Shown here in pieces: positions 1 to 6,256 of a DNA stretch of 6,741 nucleotides. Position numbers and translations under genes: made by a program. The notes under the pieces are model-generated. The model searched no databases and was not told the origin of the DNA. It saw only the letters and a list, made by a program, of their open reading frames with translations. The stretch spans positions 1 through 6,741 of the forward strand of contig JAPLFT010000003.1 of assembly GCA_026390535.1 (NCBI GenBank), given 5' to 3'. Numbering within the stretch: the stretch's first letter is position 1; every line of letters begins with the position of its first letter. Origin of the DNA: Pseudomonadota bacterium. Lineage in GTDB: Bacteria; Bdellovibrionota; JAFGOL01.

Positions 1-1203
1 TTTTCTGACATCATCCCTAAAATCATCCTGTTTAAGCTTATACGGTTGAACGGCTGTTATTTCTCCGCCTTTGCTCAATACTTCATCCCAAAAATATTTT
101 GTCAATTCCTGCCCGTAATTATCCGTCGGATACATTATTGCGAATTTAGTCATTGATAACTCATCCATGGCGTAAGAGACAAGACGTTTGATCTGATTCC
201 TGTTGGTCATGGCAATTCTGAATACGTATTTGCCCAAACCATCAAGGTCTTCCTTTTGAGAAAGTGTTATGTTGGGTATCCCGGCCAGAGAACATTGTCT
301 TGCAACAACTTCGGCTGTATCTCCGCCAAGAGGCCCAAGTATAGCTATAACGTGATCCTCTTCTATAAGTCTATCTACGGCAATACGCGCGACTTCAGGA
401 TCATCCTGAGAATCCATAACTGCCAGACGTATTCCGGTTTTTGAATTTTTACTTTCTCCAAAAACACCTGCGGCAAGTTGAATCCCCATCAACGATTTTA
501 ATCCAAACGGAGCATTTTTACCTGACAACGGAAGAATAATTCCGATTGTATTAGGATCTACTTTTTCAAGACTTCCCATCTTACTTATATAGTTTTGAGC
601 CTGCACAACATATTCATGTTGAGGGTAATCCCTAAGAAATTCCCGGAATTTATCCTTTGCAGCATCTGTATCCCCTTGCTGCATATATTTTTCTCCAAGT
701 TTAAACAGAACAAACGGTTTCCATTCATCATATTTATTTTGGATATCTTTTAATTCATCTGTAGTCATTTTATCTATACTTGAAAGTATGGACATCGTTA
801 CTTTAGCTCTTACAGATTCGTCGCTTGACAACTTTTGTACATTAACAAAAGTTTCTATGGCTTTTTGTCTTTCTCCGGTTTCAAACTGGATATGTCCAAG
901 GAACCATATTATCTTCAACTTAAATTGCGGATCTACCTTATCCAAATCCAGTTTCTGGATTGTAGACATAGCATCATCGTATTTTTGTTGTTTATACGCT
1001 TCTATCGCCTTCTGGAAGAGAGAGGTTTCCCTGCTGCCCGTAGTGGTGGGTACTGTAACGGCAGCGGTTGTAGTTGTAACTTTGGTTTTGGTTTTTGATG
1101 ATGATCCTGATTTTGTCATCGGCCGCTGCTGAGCACACCCAACAAGAAGCAAGACAATCAGTGTTGCTGCTAATCGATTCAAAGGAATAAATATCTTATT
1201 CAT
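1..1203 (-). CDS. Lipoprotein with TPR-like region and type-1 periplasmic-binding domain (LpoA-like / LivJ-like), 3' end beyond window
   Basis: The frame is open from an ATG at 1203 to the left edge, giving the first 401 residues; the C-terminus is missing. Residues 1-23 form a lipoprotein signal: basic start, hydrophobic stretch and lipobox LVGC with Cys23 as the expected lipidated residue. A Ser/Lys/Thr-rich linker follows (about 30-53). Residues about 54-210 are helical and TPR-like, with segments such as KAIEAYKQQKYDDAM and AAKDKFREFLRDYP. From about 218 a periplasmic-binding type-1 fold begins (TIGIILPLSGKNAPFG, AILGPLGGDTAEVVA, AGIPNITLSQ). TPR plus this fold is the plan of LpoA-type activators of penicillin-binding proteins; a branched-chain amino-acid-binding-like protein is the alternative. 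It starts 45 nt after the dnaJ stop, so co-transcription is likely. No clear ribosome binding site is visible, and a TTG at 1212-1210 is a possible alternative start. Family is fairly sure; function is inferred. Confidence 0.82.
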   Translation of the reverse strand, partial: MNKIFIPLNRLAATLIVLLLVGCAQQRPMTKSGSSSKTKTKVTTTTAAVTVPTTTGSRETSLFQKAIEAYKQQKYDDAMSTIQKLDLDKVDPQFKLKIIWFLGHIQFETGERQKAIETFVNVQKLSSDESVRAKVTMSILSSIDKMTTDELKDIQNKYDEWKPFVLFKLGEKYMQQGDTDAAKDKFREFLRDYPQHEYVVQAQNYISKMGSLEKVDPNTIGIILPLSGKNAPFGLKSLMGIQLAAGVFGESKNSKTGIRLAVMDSQDDPEVARIAVDRLIEEDHVIAILGPLGGDTAEVVARQCSLAGIPNITLSQKEDLDGLGKYVFRIAMTNRNQIKRLVSYAMDELSMTKFAIMYPTDNYGQELTKYFWDEVLSKGGEITAVQPYKLKQDDFRDDVRK

Positions 1204-1248
1204 AGTGAACAAGACATTACCACAAATGTAAAAATTCTCTAGTGCAAA

Positions 1249-2415
1249 TTAGGAATGGAAGGACTTCTTTATTTTGTCTTTATACCTTGAATATATTGGC
1301 GTAGATGTGCCTGAAGCAATGGTTTCAAATTTTTTCAAAAGTTCAGTTTGTTCTCTGGAAAGTCTTACAGGGGTCTCGACGACAACGTGTACAAGCTGAT
1401 CTCCCCTTGAGTATCCTCCAAGCCTGTAAACACCCTTGCCTGAAAGTCTAAAAAGTCTGCCGCTCTGTGTGCCGGCGGGAATTTTCATCTTTACTATTCC
1501 GTCCAATGTAGGGACCTCGACTTCCGAACCAAGAATTGCCTGTATAAACGTAATAGGAACTTCACATATAATATCTGTTCCCTTTCTATCAAAAAAATCA
1601 TGTTTCCTGACAGCAATATGGACGTATAGATCTCCGTTGGGACCACCGCCACCACCAGCTTCTCCTTCTCCGGCGAGCTTGAGTGTTTGTCCATCATCCA
1701 CTCCGGCCGGGATTTTTACAACAAGCTTTTTGGTCGTTTTGCTAACACCCGCACCCCTGCATGTTTTACATGGATTCTTAATAATTATTCCGGTTCCATG
1801 ACACGTACTGCATGTTCTGGACATAGAGAAAAAACCCTGTCTTACAAAAACCTCTCCGCTGCCGTGGCATGTGGGACAGGTTTCCGGTTTTCCGCCGCCG
1901 GTTACTCCGCTGCCATGGCACTCCGAACATGTTTTTGAAGTGGGGATTGTTATTTCTTTTTCTGCACCAAAAGCCGCTTCTTCAAACAGAATTTCCATTG
2001 TAAATTCTGCGTCCTGGCCTCTTCTTACAGAAGATCTTCTTCTGGAAGAGCTGTTTCCTCCAGCTCTTCCTCCAAATATATCTCCAAAGATATCATTGAA
2101 TACATCTCCAAAATCTCCGCCGTTGAAATTACCGCCGTAATTTGCTCCTCCTCCAAAACCACCGGTACCAAAATTAGGTTCAACGCCTGCATGACCGAAT
2201 TGGTCATACTTGGATTTTTTGGAAGGATCGCTCAGAACCTCATAGGCTTCATTAGCTTCTTTAAACTTATCCTCGGATTCCTTGTTTTTCTCGCCGGGAT
2301 TCCTGTCAGGATGATGCTTAAGCGCAAGCTTTCTGTAAGCTTTTTTTATCTCGTCTGCAGAGGCATTCTTTTGTACTCCGAGTACCTCGTAATAATCTCT
2401 CTTGGATGATGGCAC
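1249..2415 (-). CDS. dnaJ: Chaperone protein DnaJ (type I Hsp40)
   Basis: This 388-residue co-chaperone delivers unfolded clients to DnaK and stimulates its ATPase in the cytoplasm. All type I parts are present and in order. The J domain (about 6-72) has the essential HPD motif at 35-37. A Gly/Phe-rich region spans about 73-118, followed by a Ser/Arg linker at 121-132. The zinc-binding region has four CxxCxGxG repeats: CSECHGSG (163), CPTCHGSG (180), CSTCHGTG (202) and CKTCRGAG (216). The C-terminal substrate-binding domains follow, with KIPAGVDDGQTL and KIPAGTQSG as landmarks. The length is normal for the family. The start is GTG (CCA follows), 3 nt after the dnaK stop, with AAGGAAG at 2430-2424 eight nucleotides upstream; this coupling to dnaK supports the choice. 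It ends in SFHS and TAA. Confidence 0.97.
   Translation of the reverse strand: MPSSKRDYYEVLGVQKNASADEIKKAYRKLALKHHPDRNPGEKNKESEDKFKEANEAYEVLSDPSKKSKYDQFGHAGVEPNFGTGGFGGGANYGGNFNGGDFGDVFNDIFGDIFGGRAGGNSSSRRRSSVRRGQDAEFTMEILFEEAAFGAEKEITIPTSKTCSECHGSGVTGGGKPETCPTCHGSGEVFVRQGFFSMSRTCSTCHGTGIIIKNPCKTCRGAGVSKTTKKLVVKIPAGVDDGQTLKLAGEGEAGGGGGPNGDLYVHIAVRKHDFFDRKGTDIICEVPITFIQAILGSEVEVPTLDGIVKMKIPAGTQSGRLFRLSGKGVYRLGGYSRGDQLVHVVVETPVRLSREQTELLKKFETIASGTSTPIYSRYKDKIKKSFHS
2044..2070. repeat. Inverted repeat within dnaJ
   Basis: GGAAGAGCTG (2044-2053) and CAGCTCTTCC (2061-2070) are perfect 10-bp complements with a 7-nt spacer. They lie in the codons for the variable Gly/Ser/Arg linker after the Gly/Phe region. 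A 12-bp palindrome AGAAGATCTTCT lies beside it at 2029-2040. The mRNA could form a stable hairpin here. Confidence 0.85.
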
Positions 2416-2418
2416 TGA

Positions 2419-4380
2419 TTATACTTCCTTATAATCCGCATCAATTACATCATCCTTGCCGTCTTTACCACTATTTTCTTTATCGCCGCCAGAAGAAGAG
2501 TCTCCGCCGGAAGGATTTCCGCCGCCGCCCTGGCCCGTTCCTTCACCGGCTGGTCCCTGCTGATTCGAACCGGAAGTCTGTTTGTAAATCTCAGATGCAG
2601 CCTTGCTGGCTATGGCATTAAGTTTTTCTGTATGCGTCTTCATCTCGTCAACGTTATCCCTTGTAAGGACTTTTTTAGCTTCTTCGATCTCTGTTGTAAG
2701 TTCTGCCTTTATAGAAGCATCAATCTTCTCGCCATACTCCTTGAGTGTTTTCTCTGTAGAGTAAACAAGCCCATCGAGCTGGTTCCTGGTTTCTGCTTTT
2801 TCTCTTTTCTGCTTATCTTCCTGAGCATGAGCTTCGGCTTCTTTTACGATATTCTTTATCTCATCCTCTTTTAAACCGCTGGATGCAGTGATCTGTATAG
2901 CCTGCTGTTTACCGGTACCAAGATCCTTTGCGCTTACATGCATAATGCCGTTGGCATCTATGTCGAACGCAACCTCGATCTGTGGGACACCACGCGGTGC
3001 AGGAGGAAGACCTATCAACTCAAAACGCCCAAGCGTCTTGTTATCGGAGGCCATATCTCTTTCACCCTGAAGAACATGTATGCTTACCGCAGGTTGCCCA
3101 TCGGCCGCTGTTGTAAACACCTGGCTCTTTCTTGTAGGTATCGTCGTGTTCTTGTCTATAAGTTTTGTAAAAACTCCACCCAATGTTTCTATTCCAAGAG
3201 AAAGCGGGGTAACGTCCAAAAGAAGTATATCTTTTACGTCTCCTGCCAGAACTCCTGCCTGAATAGCTGCGCCTATGGCAACAACTTCGTCGGGGTTAAC
3301 ACCCTTGGACGGTTCTTTACCGAATATTTCCTTAACTTTTTGCTGAACCTTTGGAACTCTTGTCATACCACCGACAAGAATTACTTCATCTATCTTATCA
3401 AGGCTGACACCGGAATCTTTTATCGCCATCTTACAAGGCTCAACCATTCTTTCTATCAGATCATCCACAAGACGTTCAAACTGAGTACGCGTGAATTTCA
3501 TATTAAGATGTTTTGGTCCGGTAGCATCCGCTGTTATGAACGGAAGATTTATGTCCGTCTCCGTAACGTTGGATAACTCCATCTTTGCCTTTTCTGCAGC
3601 TTCCTTTAATCTCTGAAGAGCCATTCTATCTTTAGAAAGATCTATACCTTCCCTCTTTTTAAATTCGGAAACTATCCAGTCCACTATTCTCTGATCATAG
3701 TCTTCTCCGCCAAGGAATGTATCGCCATTGGTAGATTTAACTTCAAATACACCTTCACCCAGTTCAAGGATGGATATATCAAAAGTTCCACCACCGAGGT
3801 CAAATACTGCTATCATAGTGTCTTTATGTTTTTTATCTTCTCCAAACGCAAGCGCTGCAGCTGTCGGTTCATTTATTATCCTTTTAACATCAAGTCCTGC
3901 TATACGTCCGGCATCCTTTGTGGCCTGACGCTGACTGTCGTTAAAATATGCAGGTACCGTTATTACGGCCTCTGTTACTTTTTCTCCAAGATAATCCTCT
4001 GCGGTCTGCTTCATCTTCTGAAGCACCATCGCGGAGATCTCTGCCGGACTCATATCTTTACCGCTAATGTTGACCCAAGCGTCGCCGTTAGCAGCCTTAA
4101 CGATCTTGAAAGGAGATATCTTTATAGATTTCTGCACTTCCGGAGAGTCATATTTTCTTCCTATAAGTCTTTTTATTGCAAAAAGAGTTTTGTCCGAATT
4201 TGTAACAGCCTGTCTTTTTGCAAGCTGACCTACAAGTCTTTCTCCATTATCTGCAAAAGCAACTATGGACGGTGTGGTCCTGGATCCTTCAGAGTTCTGA
4301 ATGACCTTTACTTCTCCACCCTCCATTATCGCAACGCATGAATTCGTTGTTCCTAAGTCTATACCAATTATTTTACTCAT
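2419..4380 (-). CDS. dnaK: Chaperone protein DnaK (Hsp70)
   Basis: This 653-residue ATP-dependent chaperone binds exposed hydrophobic peptides, cycling with DnaJ and GrpE. All three Hsp70 signatures are present: IDLGTTNS at 7-14, FDLGGGTFDIS at 193-203 (with Thr199, the position of the known autophosphorylation site), and VILVGGMTRVPKVQQ at 333-347. The interdomain linker ILLLDV is at 385-390. The substrate-binding beta domain spans about 391-500, the helical lid about 501-602, and a Gly/Ser/Asp-rich disordered tail runs to the conserved terminus DVIDADYKEV. The N-terminal ATPase lobe keeps the insert (about 75-100) typical of Gram-negative DnaK. The start ATG follows the grpE stop by 1 nt and has a strong Shine-Dalgarno sequence, AAGGAGG. 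Length and motifs are complete, and nothing suggests damage. Confidence 0.99.
   Translation of the reverse strand: MSKIIGIDLGTTNSCVAIMEGGEVKVIQNSEGSRTTPSIVAFADNGERLVGQLAKRQAVTNSDKTLFAIKRLIGRKYDSPEVQKSIKISPFKIVKAANGDAWVNISGKDMSPAEISAMVLQKMKQTAEDYLGEKVTEAVITVPAYFNDSQRQATKDAGRIAGLDVKRIINEPTAAALAFGEDKKHKDTMIAVFDLGGGTFDISILELGEGVFEVKSTNGDTFLGGEDYDQRIVDWIVSEFKKREGIDLSKDRMALQRLKEAAEKAKMELSNVTETDINLPFITADATGPKHLNMKFTRTQFERLVDDLIERMVEPCKMAIKDSGVSLDKIDEVILVGGMTRVPKVQQKVKEIFGKEPSKGVNPDEVVAIGAAIQAGVLAGDVKDILLLDVTPLSLGIETLGGVFTKLIDKNTTIPTRKSQVFTTAADGQPAVSIHVLQGERDMASDNKTLGRFELIGLPPAPRGVPQIEVAFDIDANGIMHVSAKDLGTGKQQAIQITASSGLKEDEIKNIVKEAEAHAQEDKQKREKAETRNQLDGLVYSTEKTLKEYGEKIDASIKAELTTEIEEAKKVLTRDNVDEMKTHTEKLNAIASKAASEIYKQTSGSNQQGPAGEGTGQGGGGNPSGGDSSSGGDKENSGKDGKDDVIDADYKEV
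2424..2430 (-). promoter_or_regulatory. Ribosome binding site of dnaJ
   Basis: On the minus strand AAGGAAG lies 8 nt before the GTG start codon of dnaJ and inside the last codons of dnaK. It decides the non-ATG start and implies that dnaJ translation is coupled to the end of dnaK translation. Confidence 0.7.
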
Positions 4381-4381
4381 A

Positions 4382-5002
4382 TTATTCTTCCTCCTTTTTT
4401 GTTTTCTTTGATACGCAAACTTTGGAAGGTCTTATCAACCTATCCTTCAATGTGTATCCTTTTTCATATTCCTTAATCACGTGGCCATGACTGTGTTTAT
4501 CTGATTCAGTATGTTCCATGGCTTCATGAAAATTGGGATCGAACTTTTCATTCAGACATTTAACTTCTTTAACACCAAATTTATCCAAGACATCTTCAAG
4601 CTGTTTTTGTATCAGCTTTATACCGTCCCAAAATTTAATAACACTTTTCTTTGCAATCTCGTGGTCACTTGCAAAATCAAGTTCAAGTGCTTCTTTTTCA
4701 GTAGCCCTATGCAAATTATCAAGGACAGGTAATATTGCCTTTATCAATTTCTCATTGGCAAAATCTATTTGCTGCTGAAGATCCTTTGCAGCACGTTTTC
4801 TAAAATTATCAAAATCGGCACAAACATATAAAAGATCCTGTTGTGCTTTTTTTGCATTTAAAAGATCTTCATATTCCTTTTTAGATATAGATATACATTC
4901 ATTTTCATCTTCCTGTTGTTCAGAAGCCGACTCTTGTCCGGTCTTTTCCTGCTCAACAGATTCCTTCTCCTTTATGTCATCCTTCTTTGATTCCCTAGTC
5001 AT
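4382..5002 (-). CDS. grpE: Nucleotide exchange factor GrpE
   Basis: GrpE releases ADP from DnaK and so resets the chaperone cycle. The protein is 206 residues, normal for the family. Residues 1-36 are a highly charged Lys/Glu-rich disordered stretch. Residues about 40-85 form the long coiled-coil dimerisation helix (ADFDNFRKRAAKDLQQQ), and ILPVLDNLHRA at 90-100 starts the helical bundle. The C-terminal beta domain carries the signature region FDPNFHEAMEH (154-164) and GYTLKDRLIRPSKVCVSK (182-199). The frame stays open upstream to 5116, but the ATG at 5002 is chosen because it has AAGGAG six nucleotides ahead and gives a normal GrpE N-terminus. The longer form would run antisense into tRNA-Glu and through the promoter. 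It is the first gene of the operon, with 1 nt between its stop and dnaK. Confidence 0.96.
   Translation of the reverse strand: MTRESKKDDIKEKESVEQEKTGQESASEQQEDENECISISKKEYEDLLNAKKAQQDLLYVCADFDNFRKRAAKDLQQQIDFANEKLIKAILPVLDNLHRATEKEALELDFASDHEIAKKSVIKFWDGIKLIQKQLEDVLDKFGVKEVKCLNEKFDPNFHEAMEHTESDKHSHGHVIKEYEKGYTLKDRLIRPSKVCVSKKTKKEEE
4390..4396 (-). promoter_or_regulatory. Ribosome binding site of dnaK
   Basis: AAGGAGG on the minus strand sits 9 nt before the dnaK ATG. It overlaps the codons for the terminal Lys/Glu run of GrpE (KKEEE), so the same bases encode the GrpE tail and the strongest ribosome binding site of the operon. That fits the higher need for DnaK than for GrpE. Confidence 0.85.
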
Positions 5003-5008
5003 CGTTTT

Positions 5009-5014
5009 CTCCTT
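5009..5014 (-). promoter_or_regulatory. Ribosome binding site of grpE
   Basis: AAGGAG on the minus strand is 6 nt from the ATG at 5002. It fixes the grpE start in preference to the in-frame start codon 38 codons upstream. Confidence 0.8.
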
Positions 5015-5021
5015 ACAAGCA

Positions 5022-5050
5022 ATATGGTGACTAAGACCCCGGGAGTCAAC
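5022..5050 (-). promoter_or_regulatory. Predicted promoter of the grpE-dnaK-dnaJ operon, RpoH (sigma-32)-like
   Basis: On the minus strand GTTGACT (5050-5044) is followed after 14 nt by CACCATAT (5029-5022). The known RpoH consensus is CTTGAAA, 11-16 nt, CCCCATNT. The match is TTGA in the -35 box and all but one defined base in the -10 box. The same bases can be read as a sigma-70 promoter, TTGACT, 17 nt, CATATT. Either reading puts transcription start near 5014-5015, leaving a leader of only about 12-14 nt that begins at the ribosome binding site, so an additional upstream promoter is possible. The match is seen in the sequence; the sigma factor assignment is inferred. Confidence 0.5.
5028..5048. 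promoter_or_regulatory. Short dyad inside the grpE promoter (possible operator)
   Basis: TGACT (5028-5032) and AGTCA (5044-5048) form a 5-bp inverted repeat with an 11-nt spacer. A second dyad, GACCCC-G-GGAGTC with one mismatched pair (5035-5047), overlaps its right half. The structure covers the spacer and -35 box of the predicted grpE promoter, where a repressor would act. It is not CIRCE (TTAGCACTC-N9-GAGTGCTAA). The arms are short, so chance is a real possibility. Confidence 0.3.
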
Positions 5051-5067
5051 CCCCCTAAAGAAAATAC

Positions 5068-5096
5068 TTGAAAAGACTGGGATAAATCGATATAGA
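5068..5096 (+). promoter_or_regulatory. Predicted sigma-70 promoter of tRNA-Glu
   Basis: TTGAAA at 5068-5073 and TATAGA at 5091-5096 are separated by exactly 17 nt, a good housekeeping promoter. Transcription would start about 5103, a few bases before the mature tRNA at 5109. It is back to back with the grpE promoter; the two -35 boxes are about 18 bp apart. Confidence 0.65.
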
Positions 5097-5108
5097 GATA
5101 GGCCTTGT

Positions 5109-5184
5109 GTCCCCATCGTCTAGCGGTCTAGGACATGGCCCTCTCAAGGCTAAAACACGGGTTCGATTCCCGTTGGGGACGCCA
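5109..5184 (+). tRNA. tRNA-Glu (anticodon CTC), CCA encoded
   Basis: The sequence folds into a complete cloverleaf. The acceptor stem GTCCCCA (5109-5115) pairs with TGGGGAC (5174-5180). The anticodon stem TGGCC/GGCTA (5136-5140 / 5148-5152) has one G-U pair. The loop CTCTCAA places anticodon CTC at 5143-5145. The T stem ACGGG/CCCGT (5157-5161 / 5169-5173) encloses the loop TTCGATT. The discriminator is G5181 and CCA is encoded at 5182-5184. The acceptor stem and overall sequence resemble known bacterial tRNA-Glu. CTC reads GAG codons; many bacteria manage with a TTC isoacceptor alone. A run of six T at 5190-5195 follows and may help termination. Its 3' end is repeated at 6330-6340. Confidence 0.95.
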
Positions 5185-5186
5185 AT
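5176..5186 (+). repeat. Direct repeat copy 1 (tRNA-Glu 3' end), possible attachment site
   Basis: GGGACGCCAAT covers the last acceptor-stem bases, discriminator and CCA of tRNA-Glu plus two bases beyond. An exact 11-bp copy lies at 6330-6340, on the far side of the ORF6N gene. tRNA 3' ends are common integration sites. The repeat is directly seen; its role as an attachment site is inferred. Confidence 0.5.
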
Positions 5187-5377
5187 CACTTTTTTGCTTC
5201 ATTTCGGTTCTTCCCCATTAACGGGGGCATGATAACATTTAACGATATAAAGATCTGACGCAAAGTCTGTAAGTTCAAGTTTTATCCAAGATTTAAACAA
5301 TATAGAACCATTCCAAACGATTTATTAACTGATGATACAGCATTGAGGCAGGAACAATCTTTGCCTCGCAGAATAAT
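5185..5377. other. Intergenic stretch between tRNA-Glu and the ORF6N gene
   Basis: This AT-rich 193-bp stretch has no convincing gene. It holds the T6 run after the tRNA, a weak CCCC-ATTAAC-GGGG hairpin at 5213-5226 without a T tract, and a possible -10 box TATAGA at 5301-5306 without a good -35 partner. A stronger hairpin (5345-5367) lies just before the next gene. No integrase or small ORF was recognised. Confidence 0.6.
5345..5367 (+). repeat. Inverted repeat in the leader of the ORF6N gene
   Basis: GAGGCA (5345-5350) and TGCCTC (5362-5367) are perfect complements with an 11-nt spacer, and two G-U pairs could extend the stem inward in RNA. The hairpin ends 10 nt before the ATG at 5378. 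It could influence translation or be a protein-binding dyad. There is no T tract, so it is not a typical terminator. Confidence 0.5.
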
Positions 5378-6256
5378 ATGAAGCGCGAGCTAATGATCCA
5401 AACAGATAAGTACATACAAGAAAAAATATATAATATTCGAAATCTACAGGTGATGCTTGATCGTGATATTGCAATCCTATATGAAGTAGAAACAAGGGTT
5501 TTAAATCAGGCAGTAAAAAGAAATTTAGAAAGGTTCCCAAAAGAATTCTGTTTTCAGTTAACAGATAACGAACTCTACGATTGGAAGTCACAATTTGTGA
5601 CTTCCAATAAAGATAAAATGGGGTTAAGAAAACCGCCGTATGCTTTTACAGAACAAGGTGTTGCGATGCTCTCTGCTGTATTAAAAAGCGACACAGCAGT
5701 AAAGATGAGCATACAGATAATTCAGACATTTGTGGCAATGCGTAAATTCGTTAACCAAAACGCAACTATCTTCATAAGACTGGACAAAATAGAACACAAG
5801 CAAATAGAAACAGATTTAAAACTGGAGACGGTTTTTAAGGCTATAGAGGAAAAAGAAGTTAAACCTAAGAATGGAATTTTCTTTGATGGACAGGTCTTTG
5901 ATGCACACGTTTTTGTTTCAAAACTTATTAAATCTGCACAAAAATCTATTGTGCTTATTGATAACTATATAGATGAAAGTGTTCTAATGCTTTTAACAAA
6001 AAGATCGAAAAACGTAGAAGCTGTTGTTTATACTAAAAACGTTGACGCAAAGCTAAAGCTGGATATTGATAAACACAATAAACAATACCCTGAAATCAAG
6101 ATAAAAGAATTTAATAGATCACACGATAGATTTTTAATTATAGACAACGATACTATTTATCATATTGGTGCGTCATTAAAAGACCTTGGGAAAAAGTGGT
6201 TTGCGTTCTCTAAATTCGAGGCAGGAGCTTTAGATATTTTAAAAAGACTGCTTTAG
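5378..6256 (+). CDS. ORF6N DNA-binding domain protein with phospholipase-D-like C-terminal domain
   Basis: The product is 292 residues. Residues about 14-124 match the ORF6N domain, a DNA-binding module known from phages, large DNA viruses and scattered bacterial genes: IYNIRNLQVMLDRDIAIL, LNQAVKRNLERFPKEFCFQL, SQFVTS and PYAFTEQGVAMLSAVL. A charged, probably coiled segment spans about 130-162. Residues about 172-281 look like a phospholipase-D-like domain (VFVSKLIKSAQKSIVLIDNYID; HDRFLIID at 249-256; HIGASLKDLGKKWFAFS), but the usual HxK reads HDR, so nuclease activity is uncertain. No signal peptide or membrane segment is seen. The ATG at 5393 (MIQTDKY) is an alternative start; neither start has a clear ribosome binding site. 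The gene stands alone, is A-rich compared with the chaperone genes, and sits between two copies of the tRNA-Glu 3' end, which suggests horizontal arrival. Its biological role is unknown. Confidence 0.88.
   Translation: MKRELMIQTDKYIQEKIYNIRNLQVMLDRDIAILYEVETRVLNQAVKRNLERFPKEFCFQLTDNELYDWKSQFVTSNKDKMGLRKPPYAFTEQGVAMLSAVLKSDTAVKMSIQIIQTFVAMRKFVNQNATIFIRLDKIEHKQIETDLKLETVFKAIEEKEVKPKNGIFFDGQVFDAHVFVSKLIKSAQKSIVLIDNYIDESVLMLLTKRSKNVEAVVYTKNVDAKLKLDIDKHNKQYPEIKIKEFNRSHDRFLIIDNDTIYHIGASLKDLGKKWFAFSKFEAGALDILKRLL
5580..5608. repeat. Perfect 29-bp palindrome inside the ORF6N gene
   Basis: The left arm ATTGGAAGTCACAA (5580-5593) and the right arm TTGTGACTTCCAAT (5595-5608) are exact reverse complements around a single T at 5594. 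The palindrome lies in the codons for residues D68 to N77 (WKSQFVTSN), part of the ORF6N domain. With no loop it is a poor RNA hairpin, but it is a textbook shape for binding of a dimeric protein. The structure is directly seen; its role is unknown. Confidence 0.95.

Noticed and set aside
788..1132. Plus-strand open frames opposite the lipoprotein, dnaJ and dnaK genes (for example 788-1132, 1436-1801, 2938-3576, 3826-4341)
   Set aside because: They are antisense shadows of clearly identified minus-strand genes, with no family resemblance or ribosome binding sites.
5003..5108. CIRCE element (HrcA operator) ahead of grpE
   Set aside because: Neither TTAGCACTC nor GAGTGCTAA is present; the dyad found there is different and shorter.
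5003..5116. Extension of grpE to an upstream in-frame start, adding 38 residues
   Set aside because: The extension runs through the promoter region and into the antisense strand of tRNA-Glu, does not resemble a GrpE N-terminus, and the ATG at 5002 has a good ribosome binding site.
5213..5226. Rho-independent terminator after tRNA-Glu
   Set aside because: The CCCC/GGGG stem is only 4 bp and is not followed by a T run; the T6 run lies before it, at 5190-5195.
5325..5591. Minus-strand 88-codon frame opposite the start of the ORF6N gene
   Set aside because: It overlaps a well-supported domain protein on the other strand and has no recognisable features.
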